Part shown: positions 19,195-27,559 of the stretch, piece after piece | How positions within the stretch are numbered: position 1 is the first letter of the stretch | Layout: every line of letters begins with the position of its first letter | From: Acidovorax sp. DW039 | Lineage (GTDB): Bacteria > Pseudomonadota > Gammaproteobacteria > Burkholderiales > Burkholderiaceae_C | DNA: 64,000 nt | Direction of reading: 5' to 3' | NCBI RefSeq assembly: GCF_037101375.1 | Contig: NZ_AP029019.1 | Coordinates: 310,001 to 374,000, forward strand | Made by a program: the position numbers and the translations under genes | Notes under the pieces: model-generated | What the model was told of the DNA's origin: nothing | Databases searched by the model: none | The model's input: only the letters and a program-made list of their open reading frames with translations

Positions 19195-19411
19195 TACCTG
19201 ATCGCGCTATGCCGTGATGGCTCGCTACCCCGACAGCGTCAGCACTGGGATCGATCAATACTCCGACTAGGTCCTGGCCCGCCTTTAGAAGGCCCAGCGC
19301 TTCTCGTGGTGGATGACGACCATGCTGTGCACTTTCCCCGAATCGCTGGTCTACGGCAAGAAGCTGCGGGACACGGACCTGGCGTATCTGTTTTCGTCGG
19401 AGAAGGAGCTG
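19195..19411 (+). pseudogene. Decayed second copy of the pobA 3' region
   Basis: The DNA aligns with pobA from about 18330 to 18540. It includes an identical run of 39 bases (19289-19327 against 18418-18456) and the conserved ending [11 protein letters not shown] in one frame. In-frame stops (TAG at CCGACTAG and CTTTAG) and substitutions show it is not functional. Homology stops at about 19411, before the last 13 codons of pobA. It marks the left edge of the inserted block that carries the phosphoesterase-NTPase gene. Confidence 0.88.
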
Positions 19412-19626
19412 TTAAGCCCCAAGTGGAAGTACGCAAAAAGTAAAAACTTGCTCGGAATTCACCTGTGCAAGCATCTTTGTTGCTTAGCTCGGTGCTGCAG
19501 CTCGTGAGCGATCTGCGCGACACGAGAGTGCACGAGCAGGTTTGCGTGAGGCATTCACTATGGCGACCATACCCTGCAGTTCACAGAACCCTATTACTGC
19601 GTGAGGACACCTAATCCAAGAGTAAT

Positions 19627-22600
19627 CTAGTTACGACGAGTTCGTCGATCATAGTCTAAGGCCAATTGTCGTTGCAATTTAATGCCAAGCTCTTCGCATA
19701 GGCGCTGTTTATCCTTATAGGAGACTTTGAACAGGTGGAGGTGCTTCAGTGCCATTGAGCTCAGAATTGCCTGCGAGAAGACATTTTTTTCTACAGACTT
19801 GTTGAGTACTTTGAGCCTAGCAAAGGGGATAGCCTCTGGCAGGTCCAGTTGATAACTCATCTGAATGAGATCGTATCCGAGGGAGCCATTTTTCCCAACG
19901 ATTGATGCAAGGTTGTCTTTCAGATAAGTTGATCCAACCGTAGAGCCAGCCTTCTGGACAAATGCAAAGGTAACCATACCAATAACGTCAAAGACGATAC
20001 GTTTTGCATTTGCTTTGACCGTATCCGATGGGAGGTCGGGTCTCCCCTCGGCAAGAATACGCTCAATGTGCGCGGCTAGAGCTGGCGCATCCTCCCGGAT
20101 CATGAGAGTCGCACCGTGTAAACCGCGAAGTGCACTCTTGAATAACTTATCTATTAATTCATCCTTGACGGGATTTTTTGTAGTTCCGTAATGATTTTTC
20201 AAAAATTGGCCGAGTATTTCCATGCCTCGAAATAGTCTTGTTATAGCAGATGGAATCTCAGCCATATCGTCTGTGCTATCCGCTGCAGCCTCTTCGGATC
20301 GGTCCTGATGCTCACGAACAGTAGCACGTGAGCGACGTACCGAGTCCTCCTCGTAGATCAAGCTGGGCGCAGAGTCCACAAGATTATTGAGCGACTGGAC
20401 ATCACGTTCAAAGTCGAAAACAGGTTCGTCAGAAAAGCACTTGTCTAGGGCTTCTGCGATCCGTTCGTATATAACCGGGCTCTTTGTGTGATGGCTCGTG
20501 AAGAGCAGCACGTTAGCGTTGTCCCGCAGATGGAGGTCGTCACAAAGTTGCATGATGACCTGCTCAATCTCTTTTTCATGTATACGGTCTGCGAGATATT
20601 GTCCTAAAAAATAGTAATAAAGATAGGGGTACTTAAATTCCAGCTGACCCTCGACTGGTGCCAAAATGTTGGCTTGCAATAAATGTCTTTCACGCTGGCC
20701 AAATGCGACTGGCGTGAATTCCTTGCTGAAGGCAGAGTTGAAGCCTTCAAGCTCTATTTTTGAAAACTGTCGGCGGCCCGAAGAGTAAACGAACCATGCG
20801 AGGTTGGCGCAATAGTTCATCACCTCACTCCACTGCTCTCTCTCGATGCCGACGTTCTGAAGTGAGGATGTCACTAAGAACTGATAGTAATGCCCGAATG
20901 CACTGTTCTGAAGATCTGCAGTTCTTCCAGACTCAATACTTTGGAGAAGGGTAAGTAAAAAAATTGGCACGGCTGGCACGAACTGCCTACCTACAGCAGT
21001 CGTTAGGTCTTTCTCCCATTTGTCAATAGTCTGTGACCAAGTAGCAGAGTCTTCGGATTCACCGCCAATCTCGGCCCACTTGCATACGAGCTCAAAGCGT
21101 TTTTTATGTCCAAACTCTCTAATTTCATACTGCTGGAAGCCGTGGAGCGCCTCAACCCTTTCAAGGGCAAGTACATCCATCGCAGCAGCTCCATCACGAG
21201 CGGTAACGATGACGCCAGAAAAATACTCGAAGAGACCAGTCAGGCATTCTCCTAAAGCCTCGGGTGACAGCGAGCATCCATCAATGTCATCAAGAAATAG
21301 GACGCGCTGACCCTTTGATTCCTGCAGCCAAGCATCACGATCCGCCTTGCGGTACTGGCGGTCGAGTGCGTGCTTCAGTGCTTTCAATGACTCTGTACGG
21401 TGGCTCTTTGTCAACCATGAAGCACGGAAGTACAGCGGTAAAAATCCTCTGTTGTAATAACTCTTAAAATATTGCCTTAGTAGCGTACTTTTCCCGCTCT
21501 TCTCGTCGCCTCGTAGAAAAATTCCTCCGTTGAGATTCTCGATATCCTCTAGATACGCACCCGACACCTGTTTCTTGATTGGTGCGGGGTCGTCAAGTAA
21601 CCTTAGTTCGGGCCAGACGAAGACATCATCGATCAGTAGTTCCTTCTTTGCGCTGTGGCTAAAGTTCGCACCTGGGTCATTCAGCGACTTTGCGAACTCA
21701 TCTTGCAACTCATAAGTAGGCCGACCTTTCGTAGGGAGACTCCTAAGGGAACCCCACTCCCCTTCGTCGATTTGAGGTAGGTAGTGTGAACCGTTCCAGG
21801 TTAATAACTCCATCAAGTATTGTTTTGTGGCTAGATCAACAATAACAATATTGAAAGTGGATAAATCTGGAGTCGATTTTTCATATAGAACACCACCTTC
21901 AATTGAGACACTCGATGAACTTCTTAAATCATTCGTCTCAACTGCATTTTGAAAATGCTCATGTCCTGTGAAAATTAGATGGCTTTCGCGTCGCACTGCC
22001 GCTTGGAACGCGCGGTAAGTTGACTGCCCAAGCCAATTGAAGGGGTGATGCAGTAACGTCACCGCGAGATCCGTCTTCTCGTCAAAGCCAAAAGGTTTAA
22101 CGGCTGTAGGAGGGTAAACGAGTGCTCCTTGTTTCTCCCGCAACTCAGACATCCAAGCGACATTCAGACAACGGAATCCCACGCGATGATTCGAGATTGC
22201 AATGGAAGTCTGCCAAGAGAGTCGGTCGTCATGATTCCACTTATAGTCGGAGACCTGCGCTCTGAAAGCAAAAAATGCATCCTCGACAGAGGACGCGGTC
22301 TTTATAAGCGAGATAGACGGATCCGTGCCCTCTAGCGTTCGAATCTTGGCAATTACGGCGTCGCGAGTGTCGTCGTGAAGGCTGAAATCACAATCGTGGT
22401 TCCCGGGGCAAACAAAGACCTCGATTTGGATACGCGGCGCCTCCTTGCGTATTACAGCCTTAATCTCTTCAATGAATGTAACAGCGAGTCCGTACTGAGC
22501 GGTTGTGCCGCTGAATGCAATGTCGCCAGATATCACTATTGCAATGGTATGGACTTCAGGAAGGCGGGAGAATGTTGCGGAAGCAATATTAGACGCTCTG

Positions 22601-22671
22601 CTTAGAATCGCGTCTGACGGTGTTTTGATATGAATGTCACTGAGATGCAGTAGCATCAGTTTTTGAGTCAT
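19627..22671 (-). CDS. Metallophosphoesterase-STAND NTPase fusion, candidate NLR-like defence protein
   Basis: A 1014-residue protein. Residues 1-285 are a calcineurin-like phosphoesterase with all metal motifs: DIH (12-14), GD (49-50), GNHD (90-93), HH (208-209) and GHEH (236-239). A linker leads to a P-loop NTPase (about 365-530) with Walker A GDEKSGKST (388-396), Walker B RVLFLDDID (456-464) and an ARD that may be sensor 1 (491-493). Then follows a helical region with YLYYYFLGQYLADR (683-696), a pattern common after STAND/NACHT domains. The last 300 residues have no recognisable motif and may be the ligand sensor. No membrane segment is visible. Base composition is clearly AT-richer than its neighbours, and both flanks are decayed neighbour duplicates, so it was acquired. 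Proposed role: nucleotide- or nucleic-acid-directed abortive defence; inferred, not shown. Confidence 0.85.
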   Translation of the reverse strand: MTQKLMLLHLSDIHIKTPSDAILSRASNIASATFSRLPEVHTIAIVISGDIAFSGTTAQYGLAVTFIEEIKAVIRKEAPRIQIEVFVCPGNHDCDFSLHDDTRDAVIAKIRTLEGTDPSISLIKTASSVEDAFFAFRAQVSDYKWNHDDRLSWQTSIAISNHRVGFRCLNVAWMSELREKQGALVYPPTAVKPFGFDEKTDLAVTLLHHPFNWLGQSTYRAFQAAVRRESHLIFTGHEHFQNAVETNDLRSSSSVSIEGGVLYEKSTPDLSTFNIVIVDLATKQYLMELLTWNGSHYLPQIDEGEWGSLRSLPTKGRPTYELQDEFAKSLNDPGANFSHSAKKELLIDDVFVWPELRLLDDPAPIKKQVSGAYLEDIENLNGGIFLRGDEKSGKSTLLRQYFKSYYNRGFLPLYFRASWLTKSHRTESLKALKHALDRQYRKADRDAWLQESKGQRVLFLDDIDGCSLSPEALGECLTGLFEYFSGVIVTARDGAAAMDVLALERVEALHGFQQYEIREFGHKKRFELVCKWAEIGGESEDSATWSQTIDKWEKDLTTAVGRQFVPAVPIFLLTLLQSIESGRTADLQNSAFGHYYQFLVTSSLQNVGIEREQWSEVMNYCANLAWFVYSSGRRQFSKIELEGFNSAFSKEFTPVAFGQRERHLLQANILAPVEGQLEFKYPYLYYYFLGQYLADRIHEKEIEQVIMQLCDDLHLRDNANVLLFTSHHTKSPVIYERIAEALDKCFSDEPVFDFERDVQSLNNLVDSAPSLIYEEDSVRRSRATVREHQDRSEEAAADSTDDMAEIPSAITRLFRGMEILGQFLKNHYGTTKNPVKDELIDKLFKSALRGLHGATLMIREDAPALAAHIERILAEGRPDLPSDTVKANAKRIVFDVIGMVTFAFVQKAGSTVGSTYLKDNLASIVGKNGSLGYDLIQMSYQLDLPEAIPFARLKVLNKSVEKNVFSQAILSSMALKHLHLFKVSYKDKQRLCEELGIKLQRQLALDYDRRTRRN

Positions 22672-22825
22672 CGGTCAGGTTGCTAAGTAGTGGAGAAATA
22701 TTACATTCGCAAGAGCGAAGCAAAACATCAAAAGAAATGATACCCCTCTGCGGAGTTAAGACGTACGGATTTTTTGGTATCGAGCAGCGCGCAATCAAAC
22801 CTAGGCTACAAGCCAGTCCTCGCGC

Positions 22826-23073
22826 AAAAAAGCCCGGCACAGGCCGGGCTTCCCTCTTTCAACTCTACCCCTCACTTGCAACTAAAACTGCCTGCACTCT
22901 CCACATCCCCGTCCCGTTGTACCGCGCCACCTTCGGGTATACACACAGCGGCCGGGTGCGGTTGGCAGACTAGCTGGCGGGCAGCTCGGTGTTGACCACG
23001 TTGGCACCTGCGCCACGTGCCTTGGCGGTCACGCTGTCGGGGGCCTTGCCTTGTTCCACCTAGGCGACCACGG
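22826..23073 (-). pseudogene. Decayed second copy of the tannase gene 3' end with its terminator
   Basis: Aligns with the resident tannase 3' end and downstream hairpin at about 23645-23900. Runs of 34 (22972-23005 against 23802-23835) and 33 identical bases remain. The copy has a Trp codon changed to TAG and a one-base loss in a C-run, so it is non-functional. The terminator hairpin AGCCCGGC/GCCGGGCT (22831-22850) is retained. It marks the right edge of the block carrying the phosphoesterase-NTPase gene. Confidence 0.9.
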
Positions 23074-23187
23074 AGACGCCCACACCCATTTCTCCACCAT
23101 CTGTCACAGCACCCTCACATCACACGTCTTGAGAGCAGGAGGCCGATATCGCCCTCCGCCCAACATTCAATGTGAAGGAACTGCTGT

Positions 23188-23637
23188 ATGAATCGCGCTG
23201 TCTGGTTCAACGTATCGCCCGAGGGGGCCAAGGCCATCGGGACGCTGCACCACTTTGTCACCCAAGGCACAGGCCTGCCCAGCTTGCTGACGCACCTGGT
23301 CTTCCTGCGCGTGTCGCAGATCAACGGGTGCGCGCACTGCATCGACATCCACACGCGTGACCTTCTGGCCGAAGGCATGTCGGTGGAGAAGGTGGTGCTG
23401 GTCCCTGTGTGGCATGAGGCGGCGTATCTGTTCTCCGAGCAGGAGCGCGCCGCGCTGGCCTGGGCCGAGGAGGTGACCCGCGTGAGCGAGACCCATGCCT
23501 CTGATGAAGCCTATGCGGCCGCGCTGGCTGTGTTTGGCGAGAAGGACCTGGTGGACCTGACGCTCACGATTGCCACGATGAATGCCATCAACCGCATGGG
23601 CGTCAGCTTCCGCATGAAGCCTCGCGCCAAGGCGTAA
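23188..23637 (+). CDS. AhpD-like carboxymuconolactone decarboxylase family protein
   Basis: A 149-residue all-helical protein of the CMD/AhpD family. The redox motif is CAHC in QINGCAHCIDIHTRDLLAEG (about residues 48-51), followed by LTIATMNAINRMGVSFR at the C-terminus. The two Cys plus His arrangement (CxxC then H at +3) is typical of AhpD-type peroxidase partners rather than true carboxymuconolactone decarboxylases. AAGGAACTGCTGT precedes the ATG. It is convergent with the tannase gene. It could help handle peroxides or unrelated metabolites; a role in aromatic breakdown is not supported by sequence. Confidence 0.88.
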   Translation: MNRAVWFNVSPEGAKAIGTLHHFVTQGTGLPSLLTHLVFLRVSQINGCAHCIDIHTRDLLAEGMSVEKVVLVPVWHEAAYLFSEQERAALAWAEEVTRVSETHASDEAYAAALAVFGEKDLVDLTLTIATMNAINRMGVSFRMKPRAKA

Positions 23638-23652
23638 AAGGAAATGAAAAAA

Positions 23653-23678
23653 GGAAGCCCGGCGCAAGCCGGGCTTCC
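23653..23678. terminator. Bidirectional terminator between AhpD-like and tannase genes
   Basis: GGAAGCCCGG and CCGGGCTTCC, perfect 10-bp arms, with an A-run on the left and a short T-containing tail on the right. Confidence 0.8.
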
Positions 23679-23700
23679 CGCTATTCAGGCGCAGAATGGA

Positions 23701-25428
23701 TCACTTGCAGCTGAAACTGCTCGCACTCTCCACATCCCCCGTCCCGTTGTAACGCGCCACCTTGGGGTACACGCACAGCGGCCGGGTACGGTTGGCGGAC
23801 CAGCTGGCGGGCAGCTCGGTGTTGACCACGTTGGCGCCTGCGCCGCGTGCCTTGGCCGTCACGCTGTCGGGGGCCTTGCCTTGTTCCACCCAGGCGACCA
23901 GCGGGGCCAGCATGTCGAACTGGTCGGTGGCGGGGCCGCCGGAGCAGTGGTTCATGCCGGGCACCATGAACAGGCGGGCGAAGGCGTCGGCGTTGTTGCC
24001 GTGGTTGGCCTGCAGTTTGTCCATCCATTGCGCGGTGTCCATGGGCGAGAACACGCCATCGGCCACGCCGTGGAAGACGATCATCTTGCCGCCGCGGTTC
24101 TTCAGGGTGCTCAGGTCGGCCTCATTGGGCGGCGTCATGAAGGACCATGACGACTCGGTGTACAGCGGTGTGGTGGCGAACATCTTGGGATAGTCCGTCT
24201 CCATGCTGAAGTTCAGTGCGTACTGCAGGCCCGTGGTGGCGGTGAAGGCAGCCACGGTGCTGGGCGGAGTGGTGAAGATGAAGGCCACCGCGCCTGCATC
24301 GCGCGTGGCGGGCGATCCGAAGTGCCACGACGCAAAGTTGCTGCCCGCAATGCCGGGGTCCCACCAGGTGCCGGTGTACAGCGCTTCGCCCTTGCTGTTC
24401 TTGGGGCCTGCAAAGATGCTGGCGAGCACGCTCTTTTGGTCGGCAGAGATGCACGACCCATCGCGCGAGCCGGTGCAGGTGGGCACGTCCGTCTGCAGGT
24501 TGAAGGCGGTCTGGCACGCAGCCACGTCGTTGACCTGACCGTCGGCCACGCCATCGAGTGCATCGCACTTCGCCACGATCTTGCTGCTGATGAGCTTGAA
24601 CTCTGCAGGGGTGACGGCGGTGGTCAGGTCAGGCTGGCCAGTGGCGTCCTTGCTGGCCACCTTGGTGTATTGCTGGGCCTTCCACAGCTGGGTGGTGGCG
24701 GCCTTGGGCAGGTGGAAGCCGGGGTTGCCCGCCAGAATGCCGTCGTACTGGTCTGCATAGCGCGATGCGCCCACCATGGCGTGGCGACCGCCGTTGGAGC
24801 AGCCTGCCAGGTACGAGCGGTCGGGTGCCTTGCCGTAGGCGCTCTTGATGAGGTTCTTGGCCATGGGCGTGAGGGTGCCCACGGCCTGGTAGCCGTAGTC
24901 CAGCCGGGCCTGTGGGTCCAGCCCGAAGAAGGGCGTGGGGGCGGGGTGGCCTGCGTCGGAGCTGAGCACGGCAAAGCCCTGCACCAGCGCGGGGGCCACG
25001 GGGGCGCCGCCGCTGACGGAGCCCAGCGCAGTGACCACCGAGCCATCAAGCCCGCCGTTGGCCTGGTAGAGGAAGCGACCGTTCCAGTTGACGGGCATGC
25101 GGATCTCAAAGCCGATGGCGTAGGCCGCACCATCCACAGTGCTGGTGCGCTCTTTCATCTTGCCTTTGACCAGGCAGTGCGCAGGTATGGGCGTGGTGAC
25201 GCCTGCGGCCGTCAAGCCGCCTTCGGCCACCAGTTCGGACGAGGTGATGCGCGTGTCGGGCAGTGCCAGGCTGCTGGCCAGCGTGGCGCACGACTGCAAG
25301 GTGGCGGGCTGCGCCGCGGTGAGCTGGGGCAACCCGCCGTCCGACCCGCCGCAGCCCGCCAGCATGGCGGCTGCGAGGGCTGGCAGGGTCAGGGTCAACG
25401 GAAGTGCACGCTTTGTTTTTGTGGTCAT
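23701..25428 (-). CDS. Tannase/feruloyl esterase-family lipoprotein
   Basis: A 575-residue esterase with a lipoprotein signal: basic N-terminus, hydrophobic core and lipobox LAGC with Cys at 26, so it is probably anchored to an envelope membrane. The nucleophile motif GCSNGGRHAM, the calcium loop DALDGVADGQVND and the late NHCSGG with the catalytic His belong to the tannase/feruloyl esterase family. Such enzymes free ferulate, p-coumarate or gallate from plant esters. It lies downstream of and in the same direction as the hydroxycinnamate catabolic genes (25.5-32.2 kb), which supports a feruloyl-esterase role. Start ATG 25428 is chosen for the signal peptide and AGGAGACAACAGC upstream. Confidence 0.93.
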   Translation of the reverse strand: MTTKTKRALPLTLTLPALAAAMLAGCGGSDGGLPQLTAAQPATLQSCATLASSLALPDTRITSSELVAEGGLTAAGVTTPIPAHCLVKGKMKERTSTVDGAAYAIGFEIRMPVNWNGRFLYQANGGLDGSVVTALGSVSGGAPVAPALVQGFAVLSSDAGHPAPTPFFGLDPQARLDYGYQAVGTLTPMAKNLIKSAYGKAPDRSYLAGCSNGGRHAMVGASRYADQYDGILAGNPGFHLPKAATTQLWKAQQYTKVASKDATGQPDLTTAVTPAEFKLISSKIVAKCDALDGVADGQVNDVAACQTAFNLQTDVPTCTGSRDGSCISADQKSVLASIFAGPKNSKGEALYTGTWWDPGIAGSNFASWHFGSPATRDAGAVAFIFTTPPSTVAAFTATTGLQYALNFSMETDYPKMFATTPLYTESSWSFMTPPNEADLSTLKNRGGKMIVFHGVADGVFSPMDTAQWMDKLQANHGNNADAFARLFMVPGMNHCSGGPATDQFDMLAPLVAWVEQGKAPDSVTAKARGAGANVVNTELPASWSANRTRPLCVYPKVARYNGTGDVESASSFSCK

Positions 25429-25518
25429 GCTGTTGTCTCCTAGGTGGCTTGAGGCGCAAGTGGCCCCGCAGCGCGGCCTCAACACGCTGTGGGTGGGGAA
25501 AATGGGCGGAGTAGTTTT

Positions 25519-25575
25519 GCTATTGATTCAATAGCTGCCTGCGCTTGTCCATCAAGCGGTAGAGGCCAATTTGTC
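25519..25575 (+). repeat. Dispersed repeat copy C
   Basis: Core CAATAGCTGCCTGCGCTTGT then CCATCAAGCGGTAGAGGCC. On the other strand it encodes the last codons and the TGA stop (25552-25554) of the acyl-CoA dehydrogenase gene. Confidence 0.88.
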
Positions 25576-27249
25576 TTGAAGCACTGCAGCATCGGCCAGG
25601 CGCTGGCGCATCACGGCCAGCCGCATGTCCAGCTCGGGCAGCACCCAGGTGTGCAGTGCGTGGGCTGGTGCCTGCCAGCGCTCTGCGCTGCCACCGGGCG
25701 CGGCAGTGATGCGGCCCCAGGCCCATTCCAGCAGCACCAGGGCGGTGGCGCGCAGGTACTCGTCGGCCACCCAGTAGGGCAGGTCGGGCTGCTGGGGGTG
25801 CTGTGCTACAGCGGTGGCCAAGTCGCTGGTGATTTGCGCCAGCGCGTTGCAGCGGGTGGTGGCGGGCAGGGTGGCCAGCAGGGCCTGCATGCCCGCACCG
25901 CCATCGGCCAGCACCTTGCGCACCAGCAGGTCGATGGCCTGGATTTCGTTGGTGCCCTCGTAAATCATGGCCACGCGCACGTCGCGCACGATCTGCTCAA
26001 TGCCCCACTCGCTCACATAGCCGTGGCCGCCAAACACCTGCAGGCAGGCGCTGGCGCCTTGAAAGCCTTGGTCGGTGAATGCGGCCTTGAGCACGGGCGT
26101 GACCAGCGCGCACCAGCGCTGCGCGGCGGCGCGTTCAGCGGCGTCGGTGCTGTGCTTGGCAATGTCGAGCTGCAGCGCCGTGTGGTAGGCCAGCACACGC
26201 CCGCCATCAATCCAGGCGCGCTGCGTGTGCAGGGTGCGGCGAATGGAGGGGTGGTCCTGGATGAGGCTGACGGGCTCCGTAGCACCGGGGGCGCGCATCT
26301 GGCGGCGCTCGGCGGCGTAGGCGCTGGCCTTTTGCCACGCGGCCTCCAGCAGGCCAATGCCTTGCAGGCCCACGTGCAGGCGGGCGGCGTTCATCATCAC
26401 GAACATGGCATTCAGGCCCTTGTTGGGCTCGCCCACCAGCCAGCCGGTGGCGTCGTCAAACCGCATCACGCAGGTGGGGCTGCCGTGCAGGCCCATCTTC
26501 TCTTCGATACGTTCGCACACCACGGCATTGCGTGTGCCGTCCTCAAGAACCTTGGGCACCAGGAACAGCGACAGGCCCTTGGGCCCCGCAGGCGCATCGG
26601 GCAGGCGCGCCAGCACCAGGTGCACGATGTTGTCCGTCAGGTCGTGCTCGCCGCCAGAGATGAAAATTTTGCTGCCGTTCACCCGCGCGCTGCCGTCGGG
26701 TTGGGGCACACCTCGCGTGCGCACCAGGCCCAGGTCGCTGCCCGCGTGGGCTTCGGTCAGGCACATGGTGGCCAGCCATTCGCCGGTGGCGACTTTCTCC
26801 AGGTACTGTGCTTTCAAGGCATCGCTGGCGTGGTGCTTGAGGCATTCGTACGCGCCGTGCAGCAGGCCTGGGGCCATGGTCCAGCCGTGGTTGGCACCGG
26901 CCAGCCATTCGTACAGCACGCACTCCAGCACGGCGGGCAGGCCCTGGCCGCCATCTTCAGGGGCGCAGGCCAGTGCGGGCCAGCCGCCTTGCCAGAAGGC
27001 CTGGTACGCATCACGGAAGCCGGGCGGGGTGCGCACCTGCCCGGCATCAAACCGGCAACCTACCTCGTCGCCCACGCGCTGCAGCGGGGCCACGGCGCTG
27101 TCCACAAACTTGGCGGCTTCTTCCAGCACCTGGCCTGCCAGCTCGGCATCGGCCTCTGCAAACGGTGCCAGAGCCTGCCACTGTGCGGGGGCCTGCAGCA
27201 CCTCGGTCAGCAGGAACTGGATGTCGGCGAGGGTCTGGCTTGCGGGCAT
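25552..27249 (-). CDS. Acyl-CoA dehydrogenase, long type
   Basis: A 565-residue FAD-dependent acyl-CoA dehydrogenase of the longer class with an extra C-terminal domain (about 440-565). Seen are CLTEAHAGSDLGLVRTRG (flavin/substrate region), KIFISGGEHDLTDN, and YEGTNEIQAIDLLVRK, which carries the conserved family motif with the usual Glu region. It introduces the double bond in beta-oxidation. In this cluster it could act on saturated phenylpropanoyl-CoA such as dihydroferuloyl-CoA, letting those acids enter the same route; this is inference. Repeat copies C and D bracket the gene at its 3' and 5' ends. Confidence 0.93.
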   Translation of the reverse strand: MPASQTLADIQFLLTEVLQAPAQWQALAPFAEADAELAGQVLEEAAKFVDSAVAPLQRVGDEVGCRFDAGQVRTPPGFRDAYQAFWQGGWPALACAPEDGGQGLPAVLECVLYEWLAGANHGWTMAPGLLHGAYECLKHHASDALKAQYLEKVATGEWLATMCLTEAHAGSDLGLVRTRGVPQPDGSARVNGSKIFISGGEHDLTDNIVHLVLARLPDAPAGPKGLSLFLVPKVLEDGTRNAVVCERIEEKMGLHGSPTCVMRFDDATGWLVGEPNKGLNAMFVMMNAARLHVGLQGIGLLEAAWQKASAYAAERRQMRAPGATEPVSLIQDHPSIRRTLHTQRAWIDGGRVLAYHTALQLDIAKHSTDAAERAAAQRWCALVTPVLKAAFTDQGFQGASACLQVFGGHGYVSEWGIEQIVRDVRVAMIYEGTNEIQAIDLLVRKVLADGGAGMQALLATLPATTRCNALAQITSDLATAVAQHPQQPDLPYWVADEYLRATALVLLEWAWGRITAAPGGSAERWQAPAHALHTWVLPELDMRLAVMRQRLADAAVLQDKLASTA

Positions 27250-27251
27250 GG

Positions 27252-27315
27252 TTTGCTCTTGATTTGATAGCTGCTTGCGCTTGTTGGATAAGCGTGAGGG
27301 GCTGTTTTTGCTTGA
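27252..27315 (+). repeat. Dispersed repeat copy D
   Basis: Core GATAGCTGCTTGCGCTTGTT then GGATAAGCG. It begins 3 bp upstream of the acyl-CoA dehydrogenase start codon on the opposite strand, so it forms most of its leader. Confidence 0.8.
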
Positions 27316-27327
27316 AATGAAACGAAG

Positions 27328-27399
27328 CCGTTCACTCTGAACCTGTCGAAGGACTTCCACCGCGGCGTGCCCTGGCTTCGACAGGCTCAGCCCGAACGG
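27328..27399. repeat. Inverted repeat of a REP-like motif
   Basis: The left arm CTGAACCTGTCGAAGG and the right arm GCTTCGACAGGCTCAG pair, with outer CCGTTC/GAACGG. This motif (CTTCGACAGGCTCAG...GAACGG) is known as a widespread intergenic repeat in Proteobacteria. Confidence 0.75.
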
Positions 27400-27515
27400 G
27401 TGGGGTGGGGCGCTGCCTTGAGAGGGCTGCGCCGCGCGCCATGCCACCACTCTCCAGCATTGGCGCGGCCCAGGCTAGCGCCACCGTGGAGCTGGCTTTG
27501 CCAGGCCACGGGTGG

Positions 27516-27558
27516 CGTCCCCCTCAGGGGGGAAGGCGCGCCAGCGCCTCAGGGGGGA
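27516..27558. repeat. GC-rich paired motif before the tctC stop
   Basis: Two CCTCAGGGGGG motifs flank GGCGCGCCAGCGCC, an arrangement resembling a further intergenic repeat class in this family. It may also act as terminator for the minus-strand gene ending at 27560. Confidence 0.5.
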
Positions 27559-27559
27559 G

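Noticed and set aside
19195..23073. Integrase-type genomic island with attachment sites
   Set aside because: No integrase, transposase or tRNA gene is present, and the flanks are gene fragments rather than short direct repeats.
25489..27267. Antisense open frame of 592 codons opposite the acyl-CoA dehydrogenase gene
   Set aside because: No recognisable domain, and it overlaps a gene with strong family motifs.
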